NCBI RefSeq assembly: GCF_030247195.1
Contig: NC_080672.1
Span: 65,265,771-65,329,770, forward strand
Origin: Topomyia yanbarensis
Taxonomy: Eukaryota; Arthropoda; Insecta; Diptera; Culicidae
Reading direction: 5' to 3'
DNA: 64,000 bases
The translations under genes were made by a program, and so were the position numbers. A model generated the notes under the pieces. It ran no database searches. It was not told the DNA's origin and saw nothing but the letters and a program-made list of their open reading frames with translations. This document shows, in pieces, positions 14,212 to 26,859 of the stretch. Positions within the stretch are counted from its first letter, which is position 1, and every line of letters starts with the position of its first letter.

Positions 14212-17200
14212 TCCACCTAGCGGTGCAATTGTGCCTTTCTCATTTCTCTAAACTATGGCACGGAGGCTTTTTATGTTCAACATAATTGTGGAAATGTCCA
14301 TTACATTCTTAGTACACTTTGCACTTATACACAATGGCATGCCAGCCACGAACTTGAGTTGACGGTGAAACACTTGAAATAAAAAAATATAATACTCCAT
14401 TAGCCTAATCAGCATTAGATCAATGTTATCTGCTTGCTAACTCATTTTGTCATGCGGGGGTGGGTATGTGAGGAGGGCGAAAGTCCCATGAACGAACGAC
14501 GCCCGAGCTTAAATTGGTATGCTTTGTGATATAGTGGTGGTTTAAAGATGATGGGGTTGAAAGGGAGGGGTATGAGGGCTGGATGGGGTGGTGGTCTGAG
14601 GGGTGATTTAAGGAGATTTTTAAAGGAGGGAAGTCAACAGTAGAGGGGGGGGGGGTAACCCCTCTCCGTAAACAATCAACTACGCCCCTGTTAAAATCCA
14701 GAAACCTTATGAGAGTCGAAAAAAAATTAGGTTGACGTTTTTCAGAGTGATTGCATAACCTTTCTATATGAGAAAGGCAAAAATGTGCCAAAATCCAAAA
14801 AAGTGAATCGTGGTCAATTTTTTTTTCGAGTTTGCATCAAATCTCGACGTTTCATGCACCTTGAACACATTTAACATCAAAAATAAAAATACTATTTTTA
14901 ATTTTTCCTATAGTTTATATGAGAAATTTCTGTGTGGCCGCACTCTGAAACCCGTAATTCCGGAACCAGTATTCCGATCGATCCAAAATTCAATAGCAGC
15001 CGATGGGAAGGTTGCACCTTTCATTTGAGACTAAGTTTGGGCAAATCGGTCCAGCCATCTCTGAGAAAAATGAGTGACATTATTTGACACATACGCACAT
15101 ACATACACACACACACATACACACACACATACACACACATACACACACACATACACACACACATACACACACATACATACATACACACACACATACAGAC
15201 TTTTTCCGATCTCGACGAACTGAGTCGAATGGGATATGACACTCGGCCCTCCGGGCCGGGATTAGGTTGACGTTTTTCAGAGTGATTGCATAACCTTTCT
15301 ATATGAGAAAGGCAAAAATGTGCCAAAATCCAAAAAAGTGAATCGTGGTCAATTTTTTTTTCGAGTTTGCATCAAATCTCGACGTTTCATGCACCTTGAA
15401 CACATTTAACATCAAAAATAAAAATACTATTTTTAATTTTTCCTATAGTTTATATGAGAAATTTCTGTGTGGCCGCACTCTGAAACCCGTAATTCCGGAA
15501 CCAGTATTCCGATCGATCCAAAATTCAATAGCAGCCGATGGGAAGGTTGCACCTTTCATTTGAGACTAAGTTTGGGCAAATCGGTCCAGCCATCTCTGAG
15601 AAAAATGAGTGACATTATTTGACACATACGCACATACATACACACACACACATACACACACACATACACACACATACACACACATACACACACATACACA
15701 CACACATACATACATACACACACACATACAGACTTTTTCCGATCTCGACGAACTGAGTCGAATGGGATATGACACTCGGCCCTCCGGGCCGGGATTAGGT
15801 TGACGTTTTTCAGAGTGATTGCATAACCTTTCTATATGAGAAAGGCAAAAATGTGCCAAAATCCAAAAAAGTGAATCGTGGTCAATTTTTTTTTCGAGTT
15901 TGCATCAAATCTCGACGTTTCATGCACCTTGAACACATTTAACATCAAAAATAAAAATACTATTTTTAATTTTTCCTATAGTTTATATGAGAAATTTCTG
16001 TGTGGCCGCACTCTGAAACCCGTAATTCCGGAACCAGTATTCCGATCGATCCAAAATTCAATAGCAGCCGATGGGAAGGTTGCACCTTTCATTTGAGACT
16101 AAGTTTGGGCAAATCGGTCCAGCCATCTCTGAGAAAAATGAGTGACATTATTTGACACATACGCACATACATACACACACACACATACACACACATACAC
16201 ACACACATACACACACACATACACACACACATACACACACATACATACATACACACACACATACAGACTTTTTCCGATCTCGACGAACTGAGTCGAATGG
16301 GATATGACACTCGGCCCTCCGGGCCGGGATTAGGTTGACGTTTTTCAGAGTGATTGCATAACCTTTCTATATGAGAAAGGCAAAAATGTGCCAAAATCCA
16401 AAAAAGTGAATCGTGGTCAATTTTTTTTTCGAGTTTGCATCAAATCTCGACGTTTCATGCACCTTGAACACATTTAACATCAAAAATAAAAATACTATTT
16501 TTAATTTTTCCTATAGTTTATATGAGAAATTTCTGTGTGGCCGCACTCTGAAACCCGTAATTCCGGAACCAGTATTCCGATCGATCCAAAATTCAATAGC
16601 AGCCGATGGGAAGGTTGCACCTTTCATTTGAGACTAAGTTTGGGCAAATCGGTCCAGCCATCTCTGAGAAAAATGAGTGACATTATTTGACACATACGCA
16701 CATACATACACACACACACACATACACACACACACACATACACACACACATACACACACACACATACACACACACATACACACACACATACATACATACA
16801 CACACACATACAGACTTTTTCCGATCTCGACGAACTGAGTCGAATGGGATATGACACTCGGCCCTCCGGGCCGGGATTAGGTTGACGTTTTTCAGAGTGA
16901 TTGCATAACCTTTCTATATGAGAAAGGCAAAAATGTGCCAAAATCCAAAAAAGTGAATCGTGGTCAATTTTTTTTTCGAGTTTGCATCAAATCTCGACGT
17001 TTCATGCACCTTGAACACATTTAACATCAAAAATAAAAATACTATTTTTAATTTTTCCTATAGTTTATATGAGAAATTTCTGTGTGGCCGCACTCTGAAA
17101 CCCGTAATTCCGGAACCAGTATTCCGATCGATCCAAAATTCAATAGCAGCCGATGGGAAGGTTGCACCTTTCATTTGAGACTAAGTTTGGGCAAATCGGT

Positions 17201-20200
17201 CCAGCCATCTCTGAGAAAAATGAGTGACATTATTTGACACATACGCACATACATACACACACACACATACACACACACATACACACACATACACACACAC
17301 ATACACACACATACACACACACATACATACATACACACACACATACAGACTTTTTCCGATCTCGACGAACTGAGTCGAATGGGATATGACACTCGGCCCT
17401 CCGGGCCGGGATTAGGTTGACGTTTTTCAGAGTGATTGCATAACCTTTCTATATGAGAAAGGCAAAAATGTGCCAAAATCCAAAAAAGTGAATCGTGGTC
17501 AATTTTTTTTTCGAGTTTGCATCAAATCTCGACGTTTCATGCACCTTGAACACATTTAACATCAAAAATAAAAATACTATTTTTAATTTTTCCTATAGTT
17601 TATATGAGAAATTTCTGTGTGGCCGCACTCTGAAACCCGTAATTCCGGAACCAGTATTCCGATCGATCCAAAATTCAATAGCAGCCGATGGGAAGGTTGC
17701 ACCTTTCATTTGAGACTAAGTTTGGGCAAATCGGTCCAGCCATCTCTGAGAAAAATGAGTGACATTATTTGACACATACGCACATACATACACACACACA
17801 CATACACACACACATACACACACATACACACACATACACACACACATACACACACACATACATACATACACACACACATACAGACTTTTTCCGATCTCGA
17901 CGAACTGAGTCGAATGGGATATGACACTCGGCCCTCCGGGCCGGGATTAGGTTGACGTTTTTCAGAGTGATTGCATAACCTTTCTATATGAGAAAGGCAA
18001 AAATGTGCCAAAATCCAAAAAAGTGAATCGTGGTCAATTTTTTTTTCGAGTTTGCATCAAATCTCGACGTTTCATGCACCTTGAACACATTTAACATCAA
18101 AAATAAAAATACTATTTTTAATTTTTCCTATAGTTTATATGAGAAATTTCTGTGTGGCCGCACTCTGAAACCCGTAATTCCGGAACCAGTATTCCGATCG
18201 ATCCAAAATTCAATAGCAGCCGATGGGAAGGTTGCACCTTTCATTTGAGACTAAGTTTGGGCAAATCGGTCCAGCCATCTCTGAGAAAAATGAGTGACAT
18301 TATTTGACACATACGCACATACATACACACACACACATACACACACACATACACACACATACACACACATACACACACATACACACACACATACATACAT
18401 ACACACACACATACAGACTTTTTCCGATCTCGACGAACTGAGTCGAATGGGATATGACACTCGGCCCTCCGGGCCGGGATTAGGTTGACGTTTTTCAGAG
18501 TGATTGCATAACCTTTCTATATGAGAAAGGCAAAAATGTGCCAAAATCCAAAAAAGTGAATCGTGGTCAATTTTTTTTTCGAGTTTGCATCAAATCTCGA
18601 CGTTTCATGCACCTTGAACACATTTAACATCAAAAATAAAAATACTATTTTTAATTTTTCCTATAGTTTATATGAGAAATTTCTGTGTGGCCGCACTCTG
18701 AAACCCGTAATTCCGGAACCAGTATTCCGATCGATCCAAAATTCAATAGCAGCCGATGGGAAGGTTGCACCTTTCATTTGAGACTAAGTTTGGGCAAATC
18801 GGTCCAGCCATCTCTGAGAAAAATGAGTGACATTATTTGACACATACGCACATACATACACACACACACATACACACACATACACACACATACACACACA
18901 CATACACACACACATACACACACATACATACATACACACACACATACAGACTTTTTCCGATCTCGACGAACTGAGTCGAATGGGATATGACACTCGGCCC
19001 TCCGGGCCGGGATTAGGTTGACGTTTTTCAGAGTGATTGCATAACCTTTCTATATGAGAAAGGCAAAAATGTGCCAAAATCCAAAAAAGTGAATCGTGGT
19101 CAATTTTTTTTTCGAGTTTGCATCAAATCTCGACGTTTCATGCACCTTGAACACATTTAACATCAAAAATAAAAATACTATTTTTAATTTTTCCTATAGT
19201 TTATATGAGAAATTTCTGTGTGGCCGCACTCTGAAACCCGTAATTCCGGAACCAGTATTCCGATCGATCCAAAATTCAATAGCAGCCGATGGGAAGGTTG
19301 CACCTTTCATTTGAGACTAAGTTTGGGCAAATCGGTCCAGCCATCTCTGAGAAAAATGAGTGACATTATTTGACACATACGCACATACATACACACACAC
19401 ACACATACACACACACATACACACACACATACACACACATACACACACACATACACACACACATACATACATACACACACACATACAGACTTTTTCCGAT
19501 CTCGACGAACTGAGTCGAATGGGATATGACACTCGGCCCTCCGGGCCGGGATTAGGTTGACGTTTTTCAGAGTGATTGCATAACCTTTCTATATGAGAAA
19601 GGCAAAAATGTGCCAAAATCCAAAAAAGTGAATCGTGGTCAATTTTTTTTTCGAGTTTGCATCAAATCTCGACGTTTCATGCACCTTGAACACATTTAAC
19701 ATCAAAAATAAAAATACTATTTTTAATTTTTCCTATAGTTTATATGAGAAATTTCTGTGTGGCCGCACTCTGAAACCCGTAATTCCGGAACCAGTATTCC
19801 GATCGATCCAAAATTCAATAGCAGCCGATGGGAAGGTTGCACCTTTCATTTGAGACTAAGTTTGGGCAAATCGGTCCAGCCATCTCTGAGAAAAATGAGT
19901 GACATTATTTGACACATACGCACATACATACACACACACACATACACACACACATACACACACACATACACACACACATACACACACACATACACACACA
20001 TACATACATACACACACACATACAGACTTTTTCCGATCTCGACGAACTGAGTCGAATGGGATATGACACTCGGCCCTCCGGGCCGGGATTAGGTTGACGT
20101 TTTTCAGAGTGATTGCATAACCTTTCTATATGAGAAAGGCAAAAATGTGCCAAAATCCAAAAAAGTGAATCGTGGTCAATTTTTTTTTCGAGTTTGCATC

Positions 20201-22834
20201 AAATCTCGACGTTTCATGCACCTTGAACACATTTAACATCAAAAATAAAAATACTATTTTTAATTTTTCCTATAGTTTATATGAGAAATTTCTGTGTGGC
20301 CGCACTCTGAAACCCGTAATTCCGGAACCAGTATTCCGATCGATCCAAAATTCAATAGCAGCCGATGGGAAGGTTGCACCTTTCATTTGAGACTAAGTTT
20401 GGGCAAATCGGTCCAGCCATCTCTGAGAAAAATGAGTGACATTATTTGACACATACGCACATACATACACACACACACATACACACACACATACACACAC
20501 ACATACACACACATACACACACACATACACACACACATACATACATACACACACACATACAGACTTTTTCCGATCTCGACGAACTGAGTCGAATGGGATA
20601 TGACACTCGGCCCTCCGGGCCGGGATTAGGTTGACGTTTTTCAGAGTGATTGCATAACCTTTCTATATGAGAAAGGCAAAAATGTGCCAAAATCCAAAAA
20701 AGTGAATCGTGGTCAATTTTTTTTTCGAGTTTGCATCAAATCTCGACGTTTCATGCACCTTGAACACATTTAACATCAAAAATAAAAATACTATTTTTAA
20801 TTTTTCCTATAGTTTATATGAGAAATTTCTGTGTGGCCGCACTCTGAAACCCGTAATTCCGGAACCAGTATTCCGATCGATCCAAAATTCAATAGCAGCC
20901 GATGGGAAGGTTGCACCTTTCATTTGAGACTAAGTTTGGGCAAATCGGTCCAGCCATCTCTGAGAAAAATGAGTGACATTATTTGACACATACGCACATA
21001 CATACACACACACACATACACACACACATACACACACATACACACACACATACACACACACATACACACACATACATACATACACACACACATACAGACT
21101 TTTTCCGATCTCGACGAACTGAGTCGAATGGGATATGACACTCGGCCCTCCGGGCCGGGATTAGGTTGACGTTTTTCAGAGTGATTGCATAACCTTTCTA
21201 TATGAGAAAGGCAAAAATGTGCCAAAATCCAAAAAAGTGAATCGTGGTCAATTTTTTTTTCGAGTTTGCATCAAATCTCGACGTTTTATGCACCTTGAAC
21301 ACATTTAACATCAAAAATAAAAATACTATTTTTAATTTTTCCTATAGTTTATATGAGAAATTTCTGTGTGGCCGCACTCTGAAACCCGTAATTCCGGAAC
21401 CAGTATTCCGATCGATCCAAAATTCAATAGCAGCCGATGGGAAGGTTGCACCTTTCATTTGAGACTAAGTTTGGGCAAATCGGTCCAGCCATCTCTGAGA
21501 AAAATGAGTGACATTATTTGACACATACGCACATACATACACACACACACACATACACACACACACATACACACACACATACACACACACACATACACAC
21601 ACACATACACACACACATACATACATACACACACACATACAGACTTTTTCCGATCTCGACGAACTGAGTCGAATGGGATATGACACTCGGCCCTCCGGGC
21701 CGGGATTAGGTTGACGTTTTTCAGAGTGATTGCATAACCTTTCTATATGAGAAAGGCAAAAATGTGCCAAAATCCAAAAAAGTGAATCGTGGTCAATTTT
21801 TTTTTCGAGTTTGCATCAAATCTCGACGTTTCATGCACCTTGAACACATTTAACATCAAAAATAAAAATACTATTTTTAATTTTTCCTATAGTTTATATG
21901 AGAAATTTCTGTGTGGCCGCACTCTGAAACCCGTAATTCCGGAACCAGTATTCCGATCGATCCAAAATTCAATAGCAGCCGATGGGAAGGTTGCACCTTT
22001 CATTTGAGACTAAGTTTGGGCAAATCGGTCCAGCCATCTCTGAGAAAAATGAGTGACATTATTTGACACATACGCACATACATACACACACACACATACA
22101 CACACACATACACACACATACACACACACATACACACACATACACACACACATACATACATACACACACACATACAGACTTTTTCCGATCTCGACGAACT
22201 GAGTCGAATGGGATATGACACTCGGCCCTCCGGGCCGGGATTAGGTTGACGTTTTTCAGAGTGATTGCATAACCTTTCTATATGAGAAAGGCAAAAATGT
22301 GCCAAAATCCAAAAAAGTGAATCGTGGTCAATTTTTTTTTCGAGTTTGCATCAAATCTCGACGTTTCATGCACCTTGAACACATTTAACATCAAAAATAA
22401 AAATACTATTTTTAATTTTTCCTATAGTTTATATGAGAAATTTCTGTGTGGCCGCACTCTGAAACCCGTAATTCCGGAACCAGTATTCCGATCGATCCAA
22501 AATTCAATAGCAGCCGATGGGAAGGTTGCACCTTTCATTTGAGACTAAGTTTGGGCAAATCGGTCCAGCCATCTCTGAGAAAAATGAGTGACATTATTTG
22601 ACACATACGCACATACATACACACACACACATACACACACACATACACACACATACACACACACATACACACACACATACACACACACATACATACATAC
22701 ACACACACATACAGACTTTTTCCGATCTCGACGAACTGAGTCGAATGGGATATGACACTCGGCCCTCCGGGCCGGGATTAGGTTGACGTTTTTCAGAGTG
22801 ATTGCATAACCTTTCTATATGAGAAAGGCAAAAA
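14212..22834 (+). mobile_element. transposable element with internally amplified 535-bp tandem array
   Basis: Bounded by identical 9-bp direct repeats CTGTTTTAA at 14,203-14,211 and 22,835-22,843. The left end begins TCCACCTAGCGGTGC and contains TGTGCCTTTCTCAT. The right end finishes ATGAGAAAGGCAAAAA, so TGCCTTTCTCAT is present near both ends in inverted orientation. The right end also folds on itself (CCTTTCT-ATATG-AGAAAGG). Interior 14,212-14,725 is single-copy, with a G-rich segment and a run of 12 G near 14,645. Interior 14,726-22,834 is the tandem array. No transposase frame is visible, so it is non-autonomous. The class is not assigned; such ends are familiar as dispersed mosquito repeats. 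Confidence 0.7.
14726..22834 (+). repeat. 15 tandem copies of a ~535-bp unit plus a 58-bp partial copy
   Basis: The unit starts ATTAGGTTGACG and ends CGGGCCGGG. Anchor positions within successive copies are 14810, 15345, 15878, 16413, 16960, 17495, 18030, 18563, 19096, 19635, 20172, 20709, 21244, 21789 and 22324, giving unit lengths of 533-547 bp. Nearly all length change lies in an internal (AC/TACA)n microsatellite. Outside it the copies look identical by eye apart from isolated changes, for example C to T at 21,286 in copy 13. The last copy is followed by a partial one (22,777-22,834) that doubles as the element's right end. The 72-aa plus frame and ~100-aa minus frames repeated in each copy begin at GTG or are microsatellite translations, and are not genes. 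Confidence 0.97.
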
Positions 22835-22943
22835 CTGTTTTAAAACGTTCCAGTAAGCAGTATTCTGAATGCATGACAACAGTAAAAAAGCATTTTCATG
22901 GCACAGCAGTAATGTTGTCGTAAATTTTGCCAAAAGTGGCATT

Positions 22944-23045
22944 TTTTGTTTTGATTACAGAGGATCCGACCTTATGGTCATTCGCCTCTTTTCGCGCTAA
23001 CAATATCGAAGCCAGGTGAGCTGCGTACAAGGAAATCGATACAAG
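22944..23045 (-). mobile_element. diverged fragment of tRNA-derived SINE
   Basis: On the minus strand this matches the body and 3' end of the SINE at 56,882. It has the GCGAATGACCAT-like block, a mutated GGTCGGATCCTCTGTAATC tail and the ...GCGTACAAGG... part near the promoter region. It is considerably more diverged than the other copies and has lost its middle, so it is an old insertion. Confidence 0.65.
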
Positions 23046-25270
23046 CGACTTATAAATAGCATTTAAAACTACTTAAATGCTTGTCAGGTAGCCGTCAAGA
23101 CGTTATTGGTTACCTGGGTACTTTGTTTGCATTCAAGCAGGAATGGAATATTTTTCGCATTAAAAAGGTACCTAGGTGTCATTTTATTGCATTTAATTCA
23201 AATGTACACATTGAGGCACTTTAAGAATAAAACTCACTAACCATTCACTTGGAGCTATCGATATATAATATAAGTAGACGACCCCTTCCTACACATTTCT
23301 TTGAAGTAAGATGCTCAGCTTAAAGTTTAAGTTTCCCGCTGGCCGACAGGGAATTTAATCAGTTGACAAGAGTTGCCCGAGTATCTGGCCCAACACACAA
23401 AGGCTAGGCAAAAGCTTCCAGCTAGGAGACAGCAAAGCAAGACGATAAAATGGAAAGGTGTGAATGTTTGTCTTTTCTAAGTGTGCTTGTTGCTCGCTAT
23501 TGAAATCAATCATGGATTCCGGAACTTCGAAGCGTAATCATCAAAATCCACCAACCAAACTGATGCTTGTAAGCACGTACTGGTCCCGCCCATGATAAAA
23601 ATTTACAAAACCATTCAATAAAAACGAAGAAACCCACAGTAAGTTATGGCAGGTAACATAGAAAAAAGTTTTAAAATCCTACAGCTCGCCAGCATCTATT
23701 TGTACCCATCAAATCACCATTTCATGTGCCGAGAAGGCACGACGTGTATTTTTTCCCATCTTCCTGTTCGTTCGAAAAGAATCATAACCGTCCTTACGCA
23801 TAGAAAAAATGTGGCCACCTATACATCTTAACTACAATATGCGTTAAGCATTCTCCGAGGTAGTACAGTGGGCAATATGATATAAATGTTATATGTGTAT
23901 AGCGGTTGCTCAATCGACCAGTCTTATCCTTGTAGTTAGAACTTCGTACAGCGTTTTTTTTGGCGATGTATTCTTTCGTCGTCAGTTTTGAGCTTGTGCA
24001 TTTCGTATTTGAGCATACGATATGTGCCCGCAGCTTCCGATATGAAAATCTCTGCTATTTTCGGTTTCAATAAGGGGTTGTTCTGATGCTACACTTCAAA
24101 TCCTACAATGACATTCTTATCCTCTTGGCTCCGAAAAAGAACGATGTTTAAATCAGTATCGAACAGAACGATTTTTTTCTCTTTTTCCTCAATTTCATTT
24201 ATTGGTGCAATCACCCTAGGGCTGACATGTGCGAGCGACAGGAACCCTCTGCATTCGAGTATGTATTCATCCAGTCGAGAAAACTGAATCCCAGGCACGC
24301 AAAGCTGACATGGTACAGGCGGCTTTAGTCGACCCTGATGGATCGAATGCGCCCTAGTTGTTGCTGTTGTATACGAAACGTACTTTTCCCCGGATGTGGT
24401 GGCCCGGTACAACACAGCATGTCAAGCCGGATAATGATGACGGCTGAACGTCGAGAACTTTGGTTGAGTGTGTCGGGGGAAGGGGGTAAGGGGGTTCCAT
24501 TCATTCCAATGTGTTCCTTAGTTTCTGGAACAAAATTAAAGCTCGTGAGCAACATCTCACCAGTCTGTTTGCTTGTTAACTTGCGATGTGTTTTCAGTGT
24601 TTTGGTGTAGAATGAATTAATAACCAGCGAAAGGTCTGCTGTAATACAAACAAAGTTAAGTTTGTTTTGGCGAGATCGGGATGAAAAATTATCAAAGAAA
24701 ATACATCAAAATTCAGTAAAACGAAAATCTGCAATAAAATGACTTTACTTACAATTTTTGATGGATGGATTTCAGTGTGAAATACGTTAAAGATTAAATA
24801 CGAGTCGACTCATCAAATTACTAATTTCCTAAAAGTGTCAAATCTAACTAGAATTTATTCAGATTTAAAGAAAATGTTGTAGGTCAGTTTTGCTTCTGGC
24901 CAATAACTTCTGACCCACTAGAAACGGCTGGTTGGATGGTTATTGGTTACGTTGGCTCGGGGTAGAGTGGCTGGTTGTCAATTTGGAGATTACGAAAAGT
25001 GACAGACCTAACTGTTGTAACGGTGAAGTTTGGTAAACAACTTCCGTTGGAGCTGAAGAAGCCAGATTACGTGACTGAGCGGAAGAGCATTTTTGGCAGA
25101 GGTATCCACTAATTAATACTGGGTTTACTGATGCATTATGCGGTTCTAGCTGACATTAAGCTCAATCATAGATTTTTGAAAAAGAGGAAACAGTGCTCGT
25201 TTCATCGAGACGAATTTGGAAGAATCTAGACCTATCTGCAGTTCAGTCTGCTTTTACCCGTTGTTCAAGT
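23046..25270. other. 2.2 kb without an assignable gene
   Basis: AT-rich sequence with no convincing coding region. The right arm of the GTACCCAGGTAA inverted repeat lies at 23,083-23,121. A minus-strand frame at 24,089-24,415 (108 codons, ending ...NVIVGFEV) and its overlapping partners look more protein-like than average, but match nothing I recognise and have no clear start or splice signals. It could be an old element or an exon fragment. The sequence between about 24,880 and 25,020 has a low-complexity GGTTGG-rich stretch. Confidence 0.4.
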
Positions 25271-25274
25271 CAGT

Positions 25275-25372
25275 GCTGTTACACACTTCATTTTTTCTGC
25301 CGAATTTCAGCTTTTTATGCATCTTTTGCCAAAATCACAACAGCTGTGATCTCAGTAAACAATTTTTTTGCT
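25275..25372 (+). repeat. fragment of a dispersed repeat shared with 35,330
   Basis: The stretch beginning CACACTTCATTTTTTCTGCCG and ending TCAGTAAACAATTTTTT aligns with 35,331-35,425, where the same order of blocks (TTTTTTCTGCCG, CAGCTTTTT, CTTTTGCC, CTCAGTAAACA) is seen. This indicates a dispersed repeat family. Only this part is shared; element ends are not resolved. Confidence 0.6.
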
Positions 25373-25409
25373 GATATCAGAAAGGGAAGTCAGCTGCCGT
25401 GTGGACGCA

Positions 25410-25706
25410 ATTTTGATCTCAGAAACATGGTCTAATAAAGACATTGAATATATGTGTTTGAAAGCTTATCAGTGCTTCTTTGCATCAAGATCAAATCGAA
25501 GAGGAGGTGGTTCAGCAGTATTTGCATGCTAAGATAAAAATTGTCCACTTGTCCATTACTACTGTGACGAATATAACAGTATCGTTGCAGTTAATATTGG
25601 TAAACAGGAAAAGATCACTTTAGTGTCAGTGTTTAGACCATCACAAACGCTATCATCGTCTATTGATACGTTCCTGAATTTGTTAGATGGTTTTCTGGTG
25701 AACTAA
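25410..25706 (+). pseudogene. endonuclease-domain fragment of a CR1/Jockey-like non-LTR retrotransposon
   Basis: Reading from 25,410 gives 98 codons, with one internal stop, starting ILISETWSNKDIEYMCLKAY and continuing with RSNRRGGGSAVF. This is the pattern (SETW, then GY/AY, then R-x-GGG-x-A-x-F) of the N-terminal half of APE-type endonucleases encoded by non-LTR elements. A TAA interrupts after VFAC, and the frame ends at TAA 25,704-25,706. Neither the catalytic SDH part nor a reverse transcriptase follows, so it is a dead fragment. It lies directly upstream of the R1-like element but belongs to a different lineage. Confidence 0.72.
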
Positions 25707-25826
25707 CGTTCTAACACAGTAATAAAGCGAGTAAAGGCGCTATAACCTAGGCACATTAGCCACGACAGGGTTAAATACCTCGGGAGAAGTCCGAGTCGGG
25801 AGAAGTCCGACAGAGAAACCCAGACA

Positions 25827-26800
25827 GTGGCCTCCAAGAGGGAGGGAAGAGAGAAGGCCGACATAGGTACCCAGACAGGGCCCTTCCCCTTCCCCTTCTA
25901 TGGAGCAGCCAAGTCGCTCGAAGCGGCGGCTGAGTTCACCTCGAAGGGCAAGGGCAAGCGCAAGATGACGTCGAACGCGAAACGCCCTAGGAAGTCACCA
26001 GGCAAGGGGTGCAAAAACCAACATCATACGGCGTGTAACCGTCACGGCCAAACGCCGTTTGGTCGAGGTAAAGCGGGGCGAAAATGACCCCGCCGGGCAG
26101 AGAGAAGGTACTAGCAACTCGGCGCAACCGGGGCAGGGGGCGTAAACCCCAGGACACTGGTCACCAAGAAGAAGCCGACACCGACACCGGATGCACCGCG
26201 GCCCGCGTAGAAGGCCAAGGACAGAGGCGAGGCCTTGTGGTTAAAGACCGACAAGGACAAAGTCGATGAGGGCGGCCGAAAGCCTTTCGGCCCTTGGGCA
26301 AGGCGTGCGCAGCGTGAGACGCACCTATACAGGCGAAATGCTTTTGGTGCTGAAGCGAGGCGCACAATCCAGTGCAGTCTATAAGGCCTTGGCCCAAGAG
26401 GTCCTGGGTGAAGGCGCCCAAGTGAGGTCGTTAGGGGCGGAAATGACTCTCCAGTGTAAACAACTGGACGAGTTCACGACCGCAGACGATGTCGTCGCAG
26501 CCGTCAAGGAACAATGCGACGTAACAATAGAGCGAGCCTCTGTGCGATTGAGAGAGGGATCCTCCGGCACGCAAGTAGCCTACCTCAGGCTACTGAAGGC
26601 AGATGCAAAAAAGGTTACCGTGATAGGTAAACTGAAGATCGGCTGGTCAGTATGCCCAGTTAGCATACCCCAGCCGCATTCAGTGGATAGGTGCTATCGG
26701 TGCCTTAAGTCCGGCCATAAGTCGCTGCGGCGAGGAGGGGCATAAGGAGCGGGGCTGCACTAATGCGCATAAATGCCTTATCTGTACCGCATAAAGCAAG
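25827..26800 (+). pseudogene. ORF1 (gag-like, CCHC zinc knuckles) of the R1-like element
   Basis: An N-terminal basic segment (about 25,827-26,080, no ATG at its head) is followed by a second frame, 26,266-26,745. That frame contains GEMLLVLKRG, a conserved central block and the zinc knuckle CYRCLKSGHKS. A frameshift follows; in another frame the sequence continues CGEEGHKERGCTNAHKCLIC up to about 26,795. ORF1 proteins of R1-type elements bind RNA and assemble with the transcript. At least two frameshifts separate the pieces, so no full-length product can be made. Confidence 0.8.
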
Positions 26801-26859
26801 CCCGTAATCATGCTATGGGTGGACCTTCGTGTCCCTTCGGTGAGGGAAATAAGAAGATG

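Noticed and set aside
14810..22786. A repeated 72-aa ORF (MVNFFFEF...) and ~100-aa minus ORFs in each 535-bp unit, which might suggest a gene family
   Set aside because: The plus ORF starts at GTG, not ATG, and the units are identical at DNA level including non-coding parts, so there is no sign of protein-level selection. The minus ORFs run through the microsatellite.
24089..24610. Possible host gene on either strand
   Set aside because: Overlapping frames on both strands, no recognised domain, and no splice sites or start that I could justify. Kept only as an unassigned note.
26111..26421. Minus-strand ORFs of 84 and 86 codons
   Set aside because: Shadows of the GC-rich R1 ORF1 on the plus strand.
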